The position numbers and the translations under genes are program-made. A DNA stretch of 64,000 nt from JBBSNV01 sp964458605. GTDB lineage: Bacteria; Pseudomonadota; Alphaproteobacteria; Reyranellales; JAQSWP01. The notes beneath the pieces are model-generated. The model was not told the origin of the DNA. It was given only the letters and a program-made list of their open reading frames with translations, and made no database searches. The DNA lies in NCBI GenBank assembly GCA_964458605.1, contig CAYWLS010000014.1, positions 42,453 to 106,452 on the forward strand, written 5' to 3'. Every line of letters starts with the position of its first letter. Position 1 is the first letter of the stretch. Shown here one piece after another: positions 46,514 through 54,689 of this stretch.

Positions 46514-47707
46514 TTACTTCTTGTTGCGGATCGGTACGTTGATCTCGCTGATCGGGATCTCGCGCACCAGGTCGAGCAGGTCGGTGTTGCTGGGCGGATC
46601 CTTCTTCATGCGCCAGTGATACATGACCTGCAGCGCCTGATGGTCGTCCTTGCGGAACACCATCTTGCCCTTGGGCGTGTCGAACTCCATGCCCTCCATG
46701 GCGGCGATCAGCTTCTCGGTGTCGGTCGACTTGGCTTTTTCCAGCGCCGTCACCGCCGCCATGGCCGCGCTCATGCCGCCGGCCACGAAGAAGTCGGGCG
46801 GCGCGCCGTTGTTGCGCTTCTTGTATTCGGCCACCAGCCAGTCGTTGACCGGATTCTTCGGGAAGGCCCAGTAGTAGTAGATGGCGCCCTCCAGGCCGGG
46901 GAACTGCTTCCAGCCGGCCATCACCGGCAGGATGTTGCCGCCCGGCGCGATCTCGATGCCGTAGCGTTCGGGCTTCAGGTCCATCAGCTTGGTCAGCGGA
47001 TGGGGACCGGCCCAGATCACGGCGATGATCTTGCGGCCCGGCTTGTCCTTGAGCGCATCGAACAGGCGCTGGGCGGAGGCGGTGAAGTCGGTGGTCTGCT
47101 GCGGGGCGTATTCCTCGAACACGATCTCCGCCTTGCTGTTGGCCAGCTTCAGCGCTTCCTTGAGACTGGCGACGCCGTCGCGGCCGAAGGCGTAGTCCTG
47201 CGCCAGGGTAGCGATATAGACCTTCTCGCCGGTCAGGGTCAGCGCGCCGGCCACCGCGTCCTGCGTGGAGTTGCGCGCGGTGCGGAAGATGTAGCGGTTC
47301 CAGGCCGCGCCGGTGATCGAATCAGCCACCGCCGGCTCGACGATCAGCAGCTTCTTGTACTCGGCCGCGACCGGCAGCATGGCCAGCGCGCCACCCGAGC
47401 CGGTGGTGCCGACCGCCAGATCCACCTTGTCGTCGGAATAGGCCTGTTCGAGGGCGGATTTGGCCAGGTCGGCCTTGAACTGGTCGTCCTTGAAGGTGAC
47501 CTCGATCTTGCGACCGTTCACCATCATGGTGCCCTTGGTGGCGTATTCCAGGCCCAGCATGAAGCCGGCCTCGGTCTGCTTGGCATAGGCCTCGAGCGGA
47601 CCGGTCTTGCTGTAGATCACCGCGATCTTGATCGGCTTTTCTTGCGCGACGGCAGGCGCCGCGAACGCCATGGCGGCGAGCGCCGCACCGACGATAAATC
47701 GTTTCAC
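46514..47707 (-). CDS. ABC transporter substrate-binding protein (LIV type, second system)
   Basis: A 397-residue periplasmic binding protein (peripla_BP_6). The signal peptide is about 22 residues, ending AVA-QE, and the mature N-terminus is IKIAVIYSKTGPLEAYAKQ. AQDYAFGRDGVASLKEAL is a family signature. It starts at a GTG six bases after GGGGAGG; the in-frame ATG further upstream would overlap this ribosome binding site. It is the first gene of the operon and is followed by the attenuator-like hairpin. The ligand is not known; similar proteins bind amides or amino acids. Confidence 0.92.
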   Translation of the reverse strand: MKRFIVGAALAAMAFAAPAVAQEKPIKIAVIYSKTGPLEAYAKQTEAGFMLGLEYATKGTMMVNGRKIEVTFKDDQFKADLAKSALEQAYSDDKVDLAVGTTGSGGALAMLPVAAEYKKLLIVEPAVADSITGAAWNRYIFRTARNSTQDAVAGALTLTGEKVYIATLAQDYAFGRDGVASLKEALKLANSKAEIVFEEYAPQQTTDFTASAQRLFDALKDKPGRKIIAVIWAGPHPLTKLMDLKPERYGIEIAPGGNILPVMAGWKQFPGLEGAIYYYWAFPKNPVNDWLVAEYKKRNNGAPPDFFVAGGMSAAMAAVTALEKAKSTDTEKLIAAMEGMEFDTPKGKMVFRKDDHQALQVMYHWRMKKDPPSNTDLLDLVREIPISEINVPIRNKK

Positions 47708-47813
47708 GTGTAACCTCCCCATGAGACGCAAAAGCGTATCAACGCCGGATAATGCCCATGCCGGTTGCGGTTAGGCAACGCTACAGTGGCGCAGCCCGGA
47801 GTGATTCCAACCT

Positions 47814-48587
47814 TTAATTGCGGCTGCCTATTCCGGCGTCGACGTCGAGCACCACCCCGCTGACATAGCCCGACAGATCCGACGACAGGAACACCACCAT
47901 GTCCGCCATCTCCTTGGGCGTGGCGGGGCGGCCGAAAGGCAGGCCCTTGAGCGTCTCCTGCCAGCGTTCCGGATCGCCGAATTCCTTCTGCGCGCGGGTC
48001 CGGGCCAGGGTGATCAGGCGGTCGGTCGAGGTGCTGGGGGGATTGATGCCGAACACGCGCACGCCCTGATCGACGCTCTTGCTGCCCAGGGCCCGGGTGA
48101 AGGCCACCAGAGCGGCGTTGCCGGTGGTGCCGGCGATGTAGTCGAACATCGGCCGCGTCGCAGCCAGGCCGATGACGTTGGCGATGATGCCGGACTTGCG
48201 CTGGGCCATGCGGGCAAAATATTCGCGGCTCAGATTGATGTAACCGAACACCTTGAGCTGCCACGCCTCGCGCCACGCCGGCTCTTGGATCGCATCTAGA
48301 GTACCGCCGGGAATGGCGCCGGCGTTGTTGACCAGGATGTCGATGTCGGGAAATTCACCGGCCAGCGTCTTGGCGTTGCCCTGCTGGGACAGGTCGATGG
48401 CCCGGACCGCCACCCCGACATTGTACCGCCCGCGCAGCTCGTTCTGGGCCGCTTCCAGAGCCGATCGGGTGCGCGCCGCCAGAACCAGATTGCAGCCCTC
48501 GGCCGCGAAGGATTCCGCCACAGCCCGGCCGATTCCCTTGGAAGCACCTGTAATCAATACTGTTTTTCCCGCCAGACCCAATTCCAT
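47814..48587 (-). CDS. Short-chain dehydrogenase/reductase with atypical active site
   Basis: A 257-residue Rossmann-fold SDR. The cofactor motif TGASKGIG and NNAGAIPGG are normal. The catalytic YxxxK is altered: the tyrosine region reads FDYIAGTTGNAALVAF, with threonine where the lysine is expected. This variant is recognisable in a set of alphaproteobacterial SDRs, so it is probably a family trait rather than a mutation. GGGAGGAAG lies upstream of the ATG. It is encoded just upstream of the LIV operon on the same strand, with a 106-bp gap. The substrate is unknown. Confidence 0.85.
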   Translation of the reverse strand: MELGLAGKTVLITGASKGIGRAVAESFAAEGCNLVLAARTRSALEAAQNELRGRYNVGVAVRAIDLSQQGNAKTLAGEFPDIDILVNNAGAIPGGTLDAIQEPAWREAWQLKVFGYINLSREYFARMAQRKSGIIANVIGLAATRPMFDYIAGTTGNAALVAFTRALGSKSVDQGVRVFGINPPSTSTDRLITLARTRAQKEFGDPERWQETLKGLPFGRPATPKEMADMVVFLSSDLSGYVSGVVLDVDAGIGSRN

Positions 48588-48715
48588 GGCAGACTTCCTC
48601 CCGATCGATGTGCGCTTGTGCCGGTTGCTTCCCCGGCCGTGACGCGCCATTTAACAGCCAGGATGCGGCTCAGGCCAGATCGACCGCCGACGCCACGGGA
48701 TTTGCCGCAGAAACG

Positions 48716-49759
48716 ATGACGGACAACGATCCGATAGCACCCACATCCAGGGGGCCGTCCTGGCGATTCATCCTTGCCAGCGCGCTGGGGTCGCTTGCCG
48801 TGCACCTGCTGGTGGCCAGCGCGATCTATATCGAATTCACCCACCCGGCGAAGCCGGCATCCGACCAGCCGCCGCTGGAAGTGGCCGTGGTCACCCCGGA
48901 CATGCTGCCCAAGGCGCCGGAAGCGCCCAAGCCGCAGGCCCAGCAGCCCAAGCCGCCCGAGCAGCCCAAGCCGCCAGAACAGCCCAAGACCGAACAGCCC
49001 AAGACCGAGCCCCCCAAGCCGCAGGCCGAGAAGCCCAAACCGCCGCCCTTCAAGGCCGACCCGTCCCAGGTGGTGCCCGCCACGCGCGACAAGGCGACCG
49101 GACCGGAGGGCAACCAGGCCGCCCCGACCACGGCGCAGCGCCAGAGCGATAGCCCGGACAAGCCCGACAGCCAGACGGCAGCCAAGGCGCCGCCCACGCC
49201 CGACGCGGACAAGGTCAAGCCCGAGGAGCCGCAGAAGACCGACGCCAAGCCGCCCGAGGATCCCAAGCCGCCCGAGAATCCCAAGCCGGAGGAGCCGCAG
49301 AAGGCGGAGGACAAGCCGCCCGAAGATCCCAAACCGGCCGATCCCAATGGCATCCTGCCCGCCGCGCCGCCCAAGCCGACGCCCGCCAAGCCGACCCAGA
49401 CGGCGACCTTGCCCAGCAAGCCGCCGCCATCGAAGACCGACGGCGGCGGTCGCCATCAGGTCATGGCGCCGGTCGTGGTGCGGCCCGACAATATCAGCGG
49501 GCGCGCCGGCAACAGCGCCTCTCCATCCTATCCGAGCTCGGCACGAGCCAACGGGTTGCAGGGCCGCGTCGTGCTGCAGGCGCTGGTGACGCGCGACGGC
49601 GCGGTGCGGCGCATCAACATCGTCAAGAGCAGCGGCTACGACGAACTCGACGAATCGGCGGTGCGCGCGGTGTGGCTGTGGCACTTCACGGTAAACGGCG
49701 CGCCGCGCAACTTCGTCGAGGACTGGATCGAGATTCCGATCGATTTCCGCCTGCATTGA
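48716..49759 (+). CDS. tonB: TonB-like energy transducer with long Pro/Lys/Glu spacer
   Basis: A 347-residue TonB-type protein. A single membrane anchor (about 17-38, including a histidine in SLAVHLLVA as in TonB) is followed by a periplasmic spacer of about 190 residues built from PEQPKP- and PPEDPKP-like repeats. The C-terminal domain (YPSSARANGLQGRVVLQALVTRDG...) is at about 262-347. TonB carries proton-motive energy from ExbB-ExbD to outer-membrane receptors; neither partner is in the window. The ATG at 48716 is chosen over upstream codons without similarity. Confidence 0.88.
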   Translation: MTDNDPIAPTSRGPSWRFILASALGSLAVHLLVASAIYIEFTHPAKPASDQPPLEVAVVTPDMLPKAPEAPKPQAQQPKPPEQPKPPEQPKTEQPKTEPPKPQAEKPKPPPFKADPSQVVPATRDKATGPEGNQAAPTTAQRQSDSPDKPDSQTAAKAPPTPDADKVKPEEPQKTDAKPPEDPKPPENPKPEEPQKAEDKPPEDPKPADPNGILPAAPPKPTPAKPTQTATLPSKPPPSKTDGGGRHQVMAPVVVRPDNISGRAGNSASPSYPSSARANGLQGRVVLQALVTRDGAVRRINIVKSSGYDELDESAVRAVWLWHFTVNGAPRNFVEDWIEIPIDFRLH

Positions 49760-49821
49760 GCCTTGACCGGCATGCCGCATGCCGCCAAGGTCGCCCCTTC
49801 TGCGGTATCGAGCGAGTTGCC

Positions 49822-50370
49822 ATGAAACGTCTGGCTTTGGTGCTGTCGCTGCTGATGGCGACGCTGTTCATAGCGAAGGAAGGATACGCCTTGGATCCGG
49901 AAAACACTCTTTATATCGACCTGCCCTATGGCCGCGTCGTCATCGAAATGTACCCCAAGCTGGCGCCCAAGCACGTGGCGCAGATCAAGAAGCTGGCGCG
50001 CGAACACGTCTATGACGGCGTGGTTTTCCACCGCGTGATCGCCGGCTTCATGGCCCAGACGGGCGATCCGACCGGCACCGGCTCGGGCGGCGCGGGCGAC
50101 CGGCTGCCGGCGGAATTCTCCAACACGCCGCATGTGCGCGGCACGGTGTCGATGGCCCGCACCTCCGATCCCAACAGCGCGCGCAGCCAGTTCTTCATCT
50201 GCCTGGCCGACGCCCCGCACCTCAACGGCCAGTACACCGTATGGGGCAAGGTCGTGTCGGGCATGGAATTCGTCGACATGATCAAGAAGGGCGCGCCAGG
50301 CAGCGGCGCCGTCACCAATCCCGACAAGATGATCAAGGTCACCGTCGCCGCCGACGAGGAGAAGAAATAA
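49822..50370 (+). CDS. Periplasmic peptidyl-prolyl cis-trans isomerase (cyclophilin)
   Basis: A 182-residue cyclophilin with an N-terminal signal peptide (about 23 residues, ending GYALD). Catalytic-site segments are present: FHRVIAGFMAQTGDPTGTG with the active arginine, SMARTSDPNSARSQFFICLAD, and HLNGQYTVWGKV. It speeds proline isomerisation in periplasmic protein folding. It lies 62 bp after tonB and probably shares its transcript, which ends at the hairpin at 50393. Confidence 0.93.
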   Translation: MKRLALVLSLLMATLFIAKEGYALDPENTLYIDLPYGRVVIEMYPKLAPKHVAQIKKLAREHVYDGVVFHRVIAGFMAQTGDPTGTGSGGAGDRLPAEFSNTPHVRGTVSMARTSDPNSARSQFFICLADAPHLNGQYTVWGKVVSGMEFVDMIKKGAPGSGAVTNPDKMIKVTVAADEEKK

Positions 50371-50392
50371 CGGCCACGACAAGCGGCAAACG

Positions 50393-50424
50393 AAAGCGGC
50401 AGGAGCGATCCCGCCGCTTTTTTT
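50393..50424 (+). terminator. Rho-independent terminator
   Basis: A perfect 8-bp stem AAAGCGGC/GCCGCTTT (50393-50400 and 50413-50420) with a 12-base loop and seven consecutive T residues at 50418-50424. It sits 22 bp after the cyclophilin stop, before a convergent gene. Confidence 0.88.
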
Positions 50425-50442
50425 CTATCGACTGCCGCGCCG

Positions 50443-50814
50443 CTACCGGACGGGAATCCAGTCCTCGGTGCCCACCTGGGTCGAACCCGCCGTGGTCCAC
50501 TTGCCGTGAAATGCGCCGCGATCGTCGACGCGATAGAGCGCGACGCCCGTGGTCGGGCCGGTGAAGTAGACCGCCAGCCAGTCGCCGTCGAGCACGCCGG
50601 TGCCGGTGTAGCGCGAATTGCCCACCACCCATGTGACCTTGACGGTATTGCCGATCACCTCGGCCGAGACCCGTCCGGTATAGGCGCCGCCGCCGCCCAG
50701 ATCGGTACCCTGGACCCTGAAATCGCGCGCTTCGGCAACAAAACCGAGCGCCAACGCACACACGAACGCCATCGCGGCCAGAATCCTCTGCCCGCTCTTG
50801 CGGATACTGATCAT
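50443..50814 (-). CDS. Small secreted protein of unknown function
   Basis: A 123-residue protein with a signal peptide of about 31 residues (two basic residues, then ILAAMAFVCALALGFVAEA). The mature part is all-beta in character, rich in glycine and tyrosine (GAYTGRVSAEVIGNTVKVTWVVGNSRYTG; GVLDGDWLAVYFTGP; VALYRVDDRG). This resembles small secreted proteins with a repeated Y-x-G-x-V ... W pattern, of unknown role. GGGGG upstream of the ATG serves as ribosome binding site. It stands alone between the terminator and the radical SAM gene. Confidence 0.7.
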   Translation of the reverse strand: MISIRKSGQRILAAMAFVCALALGFVAEARDFRVQGTDLGGGGAYTGRVSAEVIGNTVKVTWVVGNSRYTGTGVLDGDWLAVYFTGPTTGVALYRVDDRGAFHGKWTTAGSTQVGTEDWIPVR

Positions 50815-50899
50815 GAAGCCCCCCTGCTGCCGGCGCGACCGCGCCGGTATCACCAGGGTAGCGGGACAATACGGTACGGGGAAGCGGTCTGCCGACCGC

Positions 50900-52024
50900 T
50901 CAATGCGGCGCCGGGGCAACGGCGACGGCAATGCGATTGGGATCGACCGGCAGGCGGCGCGCGCCCCAGTCGCCAGGCTGGGCCTCGAACACGCCGGCCA
51001 GCCTGGTGCCGCAGGACAGGCAGGCGCCGGACGGATCGAGCCGCCACTCGCTCAGGCGATGCCAGTCGCGCCCGATCAGCCGCTCGCCGCAGCAGGCGCA
51101 ATAGGTGCTCTGCCGGCCGAGGTCGTTGACATTGCCGACATAGACGTAGCGCAGCCCGTTCTTCATGGCGATGCGCCGCGCTTCGATCAGGGTCTGGTGC
51201 GGCGTCGCCGCCTTGTCGCGCATGCGATAGTCGGGATGGAACGCCGTGAAGTGCAGCGGCACGTCGGGGCCCAGATGCTCCGCGATCCACTGCGTCATGG
51301 CCTCGATCTCGGCGGGCGAATCGTTCTCGCCGGGAATGAGCAAGGTGGTGATCTCGAACCAGACGTCGGTCTCGTGCTTGAGATATTTCAAGGTGTCGAG
51401 CACGGGCTGCAGATGGCCCTTGGTCACCTTCCAGTAGAACTCCTCGCTGAACGCCTTGAGATCGACATTGGCCGCATCCATGTGGCGGTAGAATTCGGCA
51501 CGCGGCTCGGCATTGACGTAGCCCGCCGTCACCGCCACTGCCTTGACGCCCAGTTCGTGGCAGGCCTGGGCGATGTCGATGGCGTATTCGTGGAAGATCA
51601 CCGGATCGTTGTAGGTGAACGCCACCGAGCGGCAGCCCAGCGCGGCCGCCGCCCGGGCGATGGTCTGCGGCGAAGCGCCGGCCGACAGCTTCTCGACCTC
51701 GCGCGACTTGGAGATGTCCCAGTTCTGGCAGAAGCTGCAGGCCAGGTTGCAGCCCGCCGTGCCGAAAGACAGGATCGGCGTTCCGGGCAGGAAATGGTTG
51801 AGCGGCTTCTTCTCGATCGGGTCGACGCAGAAGCCGGACGACTTGCCGTAGCTCGCCAGCACCACCTGGCCGCCCTGCGCCGCGCGTACGAAGCACAGGC
51901 CGCGCTGGCCCTCGCCGAGCTTGCATTCGCGCGGGCAGACATCACATTGCACTCGTCCATCGGGCAGGCGGCGCCAGAATTTGGTTGGATGCGCCCCTGC
52001 CAGGGCTTCGTTGGTCTCGTCCAT
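50900..52024 (-). CDS. AmmeMemoRadiSam system radical SAM enzyme
   Basis: A 374-residue radical SAM protein. The 4Fe-4S motif CNLACSFC is at C92, C96 and C99. Extra cysteines form an N-terminal cluster (C27, C30, C34, C44) and a C-terminal zinc-like pair (CACCGERL and CLSCGTRL). This architecture is the radical SAM member of the conserved AmmeMemoRadiSam trio, related to pyruvate-formate-lyase activases but of unknown substrate. It is divergent from, and only 43 bp away from, the Memo-AMMECR1 fusion gene. The ATG at 52024 was chosen because similarity starts there. Confidence 0.9.
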   Translation of the reverse strand: MDETNEALAGAHPTKFWRRLPDGRVQCDVCPRECKLGEGQRGLCFVRAAQGGQVVLASYGKSSGFCVDPIEKKPLNHFLPGTPILSFGTAGCNLACSFCQNWDISKSREVEKLSAGASPQTIARAAAALGCRSVAFTYNDPVIFHEYAIDIAQACHELGVKAVAVTAGYVNAEPRAEFYRHMDAANVDLKAFSEEFYWKVTKGHLQPVLDTLKYLKHETDVWFEITTLLIPGENDSPAEIEAMTQWIAEHLGPDVPLHFTAFHPDYRMRDKAATPHQTLIEARRIAMKNGLRYVYVGNVNDLGRQSTYCACCGERLIGRDWHRLSEWRLDPSGACLSCGTRLAGVFEAQPGDWGARRLPVDPNRIAVAVAPAPH

Positions 52025-52067
52025 CGGTTTATTCTGTGTTGATCGCCATGTTGCCGGATCGCGTGCC

Positions 52068-53453
52068 ATGACTTCCGCCCAGACCACCCCCGCCTGGAGC
52101 AAGCCGCCCGGCGTCGCCGGCCTGTTCTATCCGGGCGATACCGCCCAGTGCGCGGCCCAGGTCCAGGCCTGCCTGCAGGGCGCGGCACCCGCCGCCGTGA
52201 CGCCCAAGGTGCTGATCGCGCCGCATGCCGGCTATATATATTCCGGCGCCATCGCTGCAAGCGCCTATGCCACGATTGCAGCAAGGCGCGGCCAGATTTC
52301 CCGGATCGTGCTGCTGGGACCCAACCACCGCATGGCAGTGCGCGGCATGGCGCTGAGCAGCGCGCAGAGCTGGCGGACGCCGCTGGGCGACATTGCGCTC
52401 GACCGGCCGATGCTCGACCGGCTGGCGCAGCTTCCCGATGTCGAGACCTCCGATGCGGCCCTGCGGCAGGAGCATAGCCTCGAGGTTCACCTGCCGTTTC
52501 TGCAACACGTGCTCGGCGGTTTCGCGCTGGTGCCGGTGCTGGTGGGCGACGCCGCCCCGGAGAGCGTGGCCCGCCTGCTGCAGGAGGCCTGGGGCGGCCC
52601 GGAGACCTTGATCGTCATCTCCAGCGATCTCAGCCACTACCACGACTATGCCGGCGCGCAGCGACTGGATGGTGCTGCGGCGCAGGCCATCGAAATGCTG
52701 CGTCCCGACCTGCTGAAGGACGAGCAGGCCTGCGGCAACCGCGCCCTGCGCGGTTTCATGCTGGAGGCGCGGCGGCGCGACTTGCGGATCACCACGCTCG
52801 ACCTGCGCAATTCCGGCGACACGGCCGGCGACAAGGACCGCGTGGTGGGCTATGGCAGCTTTGCCGCGGAATACGCCGAAACCGCCCGGCTGGATGAAGC
52901 AGGACGGCGCGGCCTCCTCGATGCCGCCATTGCCTCGATCGACCATGGCATCAAGAACGGCGCCATGCCCTCCGTGACGTTCCGCAATCTGCCGCGGCCC
53001 CTGGCGGCGATGCGCGCCACCTTCGTCACCTTGACCCTGAACGGACAATTGCGCGGCTGCATCGGCTCGTATGTCGCGCAGCGGCCGCTGATCCTCGACG
53101 TGACGGAAAGCGCCTACAAGGCAGCCTTCGCCGATCCGCGCTTCGCGCCGCTTACCGCGGAGGAACTGCAACGCCTCGACATCGAGATCTCGATCCTCAG
53201 CATGCCGCGACAGATTGCGGCCGCCAGCCAGGACGAACTGCTGGCCGCGCTGCGGCCCGACAAGGACGGGCTGATCATCGACGATGCGGGACGACGCGCG
53301 CTGTTCCTGCCCAAGGTATGGGAAGCCCTGCCCCAGCCGGACGACTTCCTGCTGCACCTCAAAGCCAAGGCCGGCCTGCCGGCCGATCACTGGTCGAGCC
53401 GGCTCCGCGCCTATCGCTTCACCACCGAGACCTTCGGCCGCGCCCAGGCCTGA
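52068..53453 (+). CDS. AmmeMemoRadiSam system Memo-AMMECR1 fusion protein
   Basis: A 461-residue fusion. Residues 8-275 are a Memo domain (extradiol-dioxygenase-like fold) with putative metal ligands H53 (APHAGYIYSG), H87 (GPNHRMA) and a histidine in SSDLSHYHDY. Residues 285-455 are an AMMECR1 domain, including the invariant LRGCIGSY near residue 326. In many organisms these are separate genes. Fusion plus divergence from the radical SAM gene strongly ties the three activities together. The biochemical process is not known from the family. Confidence 0.92.
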   Translation: MTSAQTTPAWSKPPGVAGLFYPGDTAQCAAQVQACLQGAAPAAVTPKVLIAPHAGYIYSGAIAASAYATIAARRGQISRIVLLGPNHRMAVRGMALSSAQSWRTPLGDIALDRPMLDRLAQLPDVETSDAALRQEHSLEVHLPFLQHVLGGFALVPVLVGDAAPESVARLLQEAWGGPETLIVISSDLSHYHDYAGAQRLDGAAAQAIEMLRPDLLKDEQACGNRALRGFMLEARRRDLRITTLDLRNSGDTAGDKDRVVGYGSFAAEYAETARLDEAGRRGLLDAAIASIDHGIKNGAMPSVTFRNLPRPLAAMRATFVTLTLNGQLRGCIGSYVAQRPLILDVTESAYKAAFADPRFAPLTAEELQRLDIEISILSMPRQIAAASQDELLAALRPDKDGLIIDDAGRRALFLPKVWEALPQPDDFLLHLKAKAGLPADHWSSRLRAYRFTTETFGRAQA

Positions 53454-53468
53454 GCCGGCCGAACGGCC

Positions 53469-54422
53469 TCAAGCGGGATAGCTCGCCAGGGTTGCCTGCA
53501 CCGCGCGCGGCAGCGGCGTGGCAGTGAAATGCGGCAGCAGCTCGCGCCGGCGCGGATCGTCGATGACGACCGCTCGATCGAACAGATAGCGCATCTCCAG
53601 CACCTCGCGCATCAGCGGGTCGAACAGGGCGGCCAGGCGCAGCAGCCACCACGGCAGGCGCTGCGCGCGAAGGTCGGGCGCCTCGGCCAGGCGTGCGATC
53701 AGGCGCAGGAACTGCAATTGCGAATCCATCACGTCGCCCCTGAAATGCACCACCTCGAACGGCGCAAGGGATTGCTCGAGCAAGTCGGCGGCGAGACGCG
53801 CCAGGTCCGGCACGTAAGCCCATTGGTGCGGAACGTCGAGCCGGCCCAGCACCTGCATCTTCTTGCCGCGACGGGCGTTGCCGAACAGCCGGTCGACATA
53901 GCCGTTGCGAACGGTCGGCCCGAAATAATCGCCCGCGCGCACGATCAATACCGAAGCCTTGCCGTCGAGCGTAGCCTCGTGCAGCGCTTGCTCCAGCTTC
54001 ACGCGCAACCGCCCCTTTTTGCCGATGGGCGAAACCGCCGCAGTTTCCGGAAGCGGATGCAAGGTCTGCGCGCCGAAGCCGTAGACATTGCCGGGGAAGA
54101 CGATGCGCGCGCCTACCTGGCGTGCCGCGGCAATCACGTTCTCGGTAACCGTCTGCATGTGCGGGATCCATTGCGGATAGGGATAGTTCACCCCGTGCAC
54201 GATGGTCCTGCATCCCGCGGCGGCCTTCATCAGCACTTCGCGATCCTGGGCGTCCCCCGCGACCACGACCAGGCCCGCCCCCAGACCCGCCACCGCCAAT
54301 CCGTCAAGCTTGGCCGGATCGCGCGCCAGCGCCGCGACCTGCCAGCCCCGCTGCAGCAGCTCGGCCGCCATGGCACCGCCGAAACTGCCGCTTGCCCCCA
54401 GAACCAAGGCCTTGTCCTGCAT
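53469..54422 (-). CDS. NAD(P)-dependent epimerase/dehydratase family protein
   Basis: A 317-residue extended-SDR-like protein with N-terminal LGASGSFGGAMAAELLQRGW as NAD(P)-binding loop and VHGVNYPYPQW in place of the usual catalytic-serine strand. The expected YxxxK is not clear (FPGNVYGFGAQ), so the catalytic assignment is weak. Members often act on sugar nucleotides or are regulators. AAGGGG precedes the ATG. It converges with the Memo-AMMECR1 gene and is divergent from the transglutaminase cluster. Confidence 0.8.
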   Translation of the reverse strand: MQDKALVLGASGSFGGAMAAELLQRGWQVAALARDPAKLDGLAVAGLGAGLVVVAGDAQDREVLMKAAAGCRTIVHGVNYPYPQWIPHMQTVTENVIAAARQVGARIVFPGNVYGFGAQTLHPLPETAAVSPIGKKGRLRVKLEQALHEATLDGKASVLIVRAGDYFGPTVRNGYVDRLFGNARRGKKMQVLGRLDVPHQWAYVPDLARLAADLLEQSLAPFEVVHFRGDVMDSQLQFLRLIARLAEAPDLRAQRLPWWLLRLAALFDPLMREVLEMRYLFDRAVVIDDPRRRELLPHFTATPLPRAVQATLASYPA

Positions 54423-54689
54423 CGGACACCCCTTCCCGGGCCGTAAGCCGTGCCCTGCCTTTAGGTCGGGCTCCCGTCCATCGACTGCAACCCCGGACTT
54501 GCCATTGCACAAGATTTGGGCAGATGCGAGTTTTTGGCCGGTGTGCTGTGTCGGGGCCGGGCTTGCTGGCCGCAGGCGTTGCCGCTACAGCATCGCGGCC
54601 CGGGGATGCTGATCGCAGCGCTTGGCGCGCTGTTTGCATTTCATGGGCCGGAAGACGGTACGCATGCCGTCGAGGGTCGGGCGGGGGCC
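54423..54689. other. Divergent intergenic region upstream of transglutaminase cluster
   Basis: A 267-bp gap. An open frame extends upstream of the transglutaminase gene from 54516 but has no family similarity, so I treat it as leader. The most AT-rich part is 54490-54535 (around AAGATTTGGGCAG), the likely promoter zone for the plus-strand cluster. No operator dyad stands out. Confidence 0.4.

Noticed and set aside
48900..49400. Repeated CCCAAGCCG-like units that looked like an array
   Set aside because: They are codon-level repeats of the proline/lysine/glutamate spacer in tonB, are not of constant length, and have no spacers as in CRISPR.
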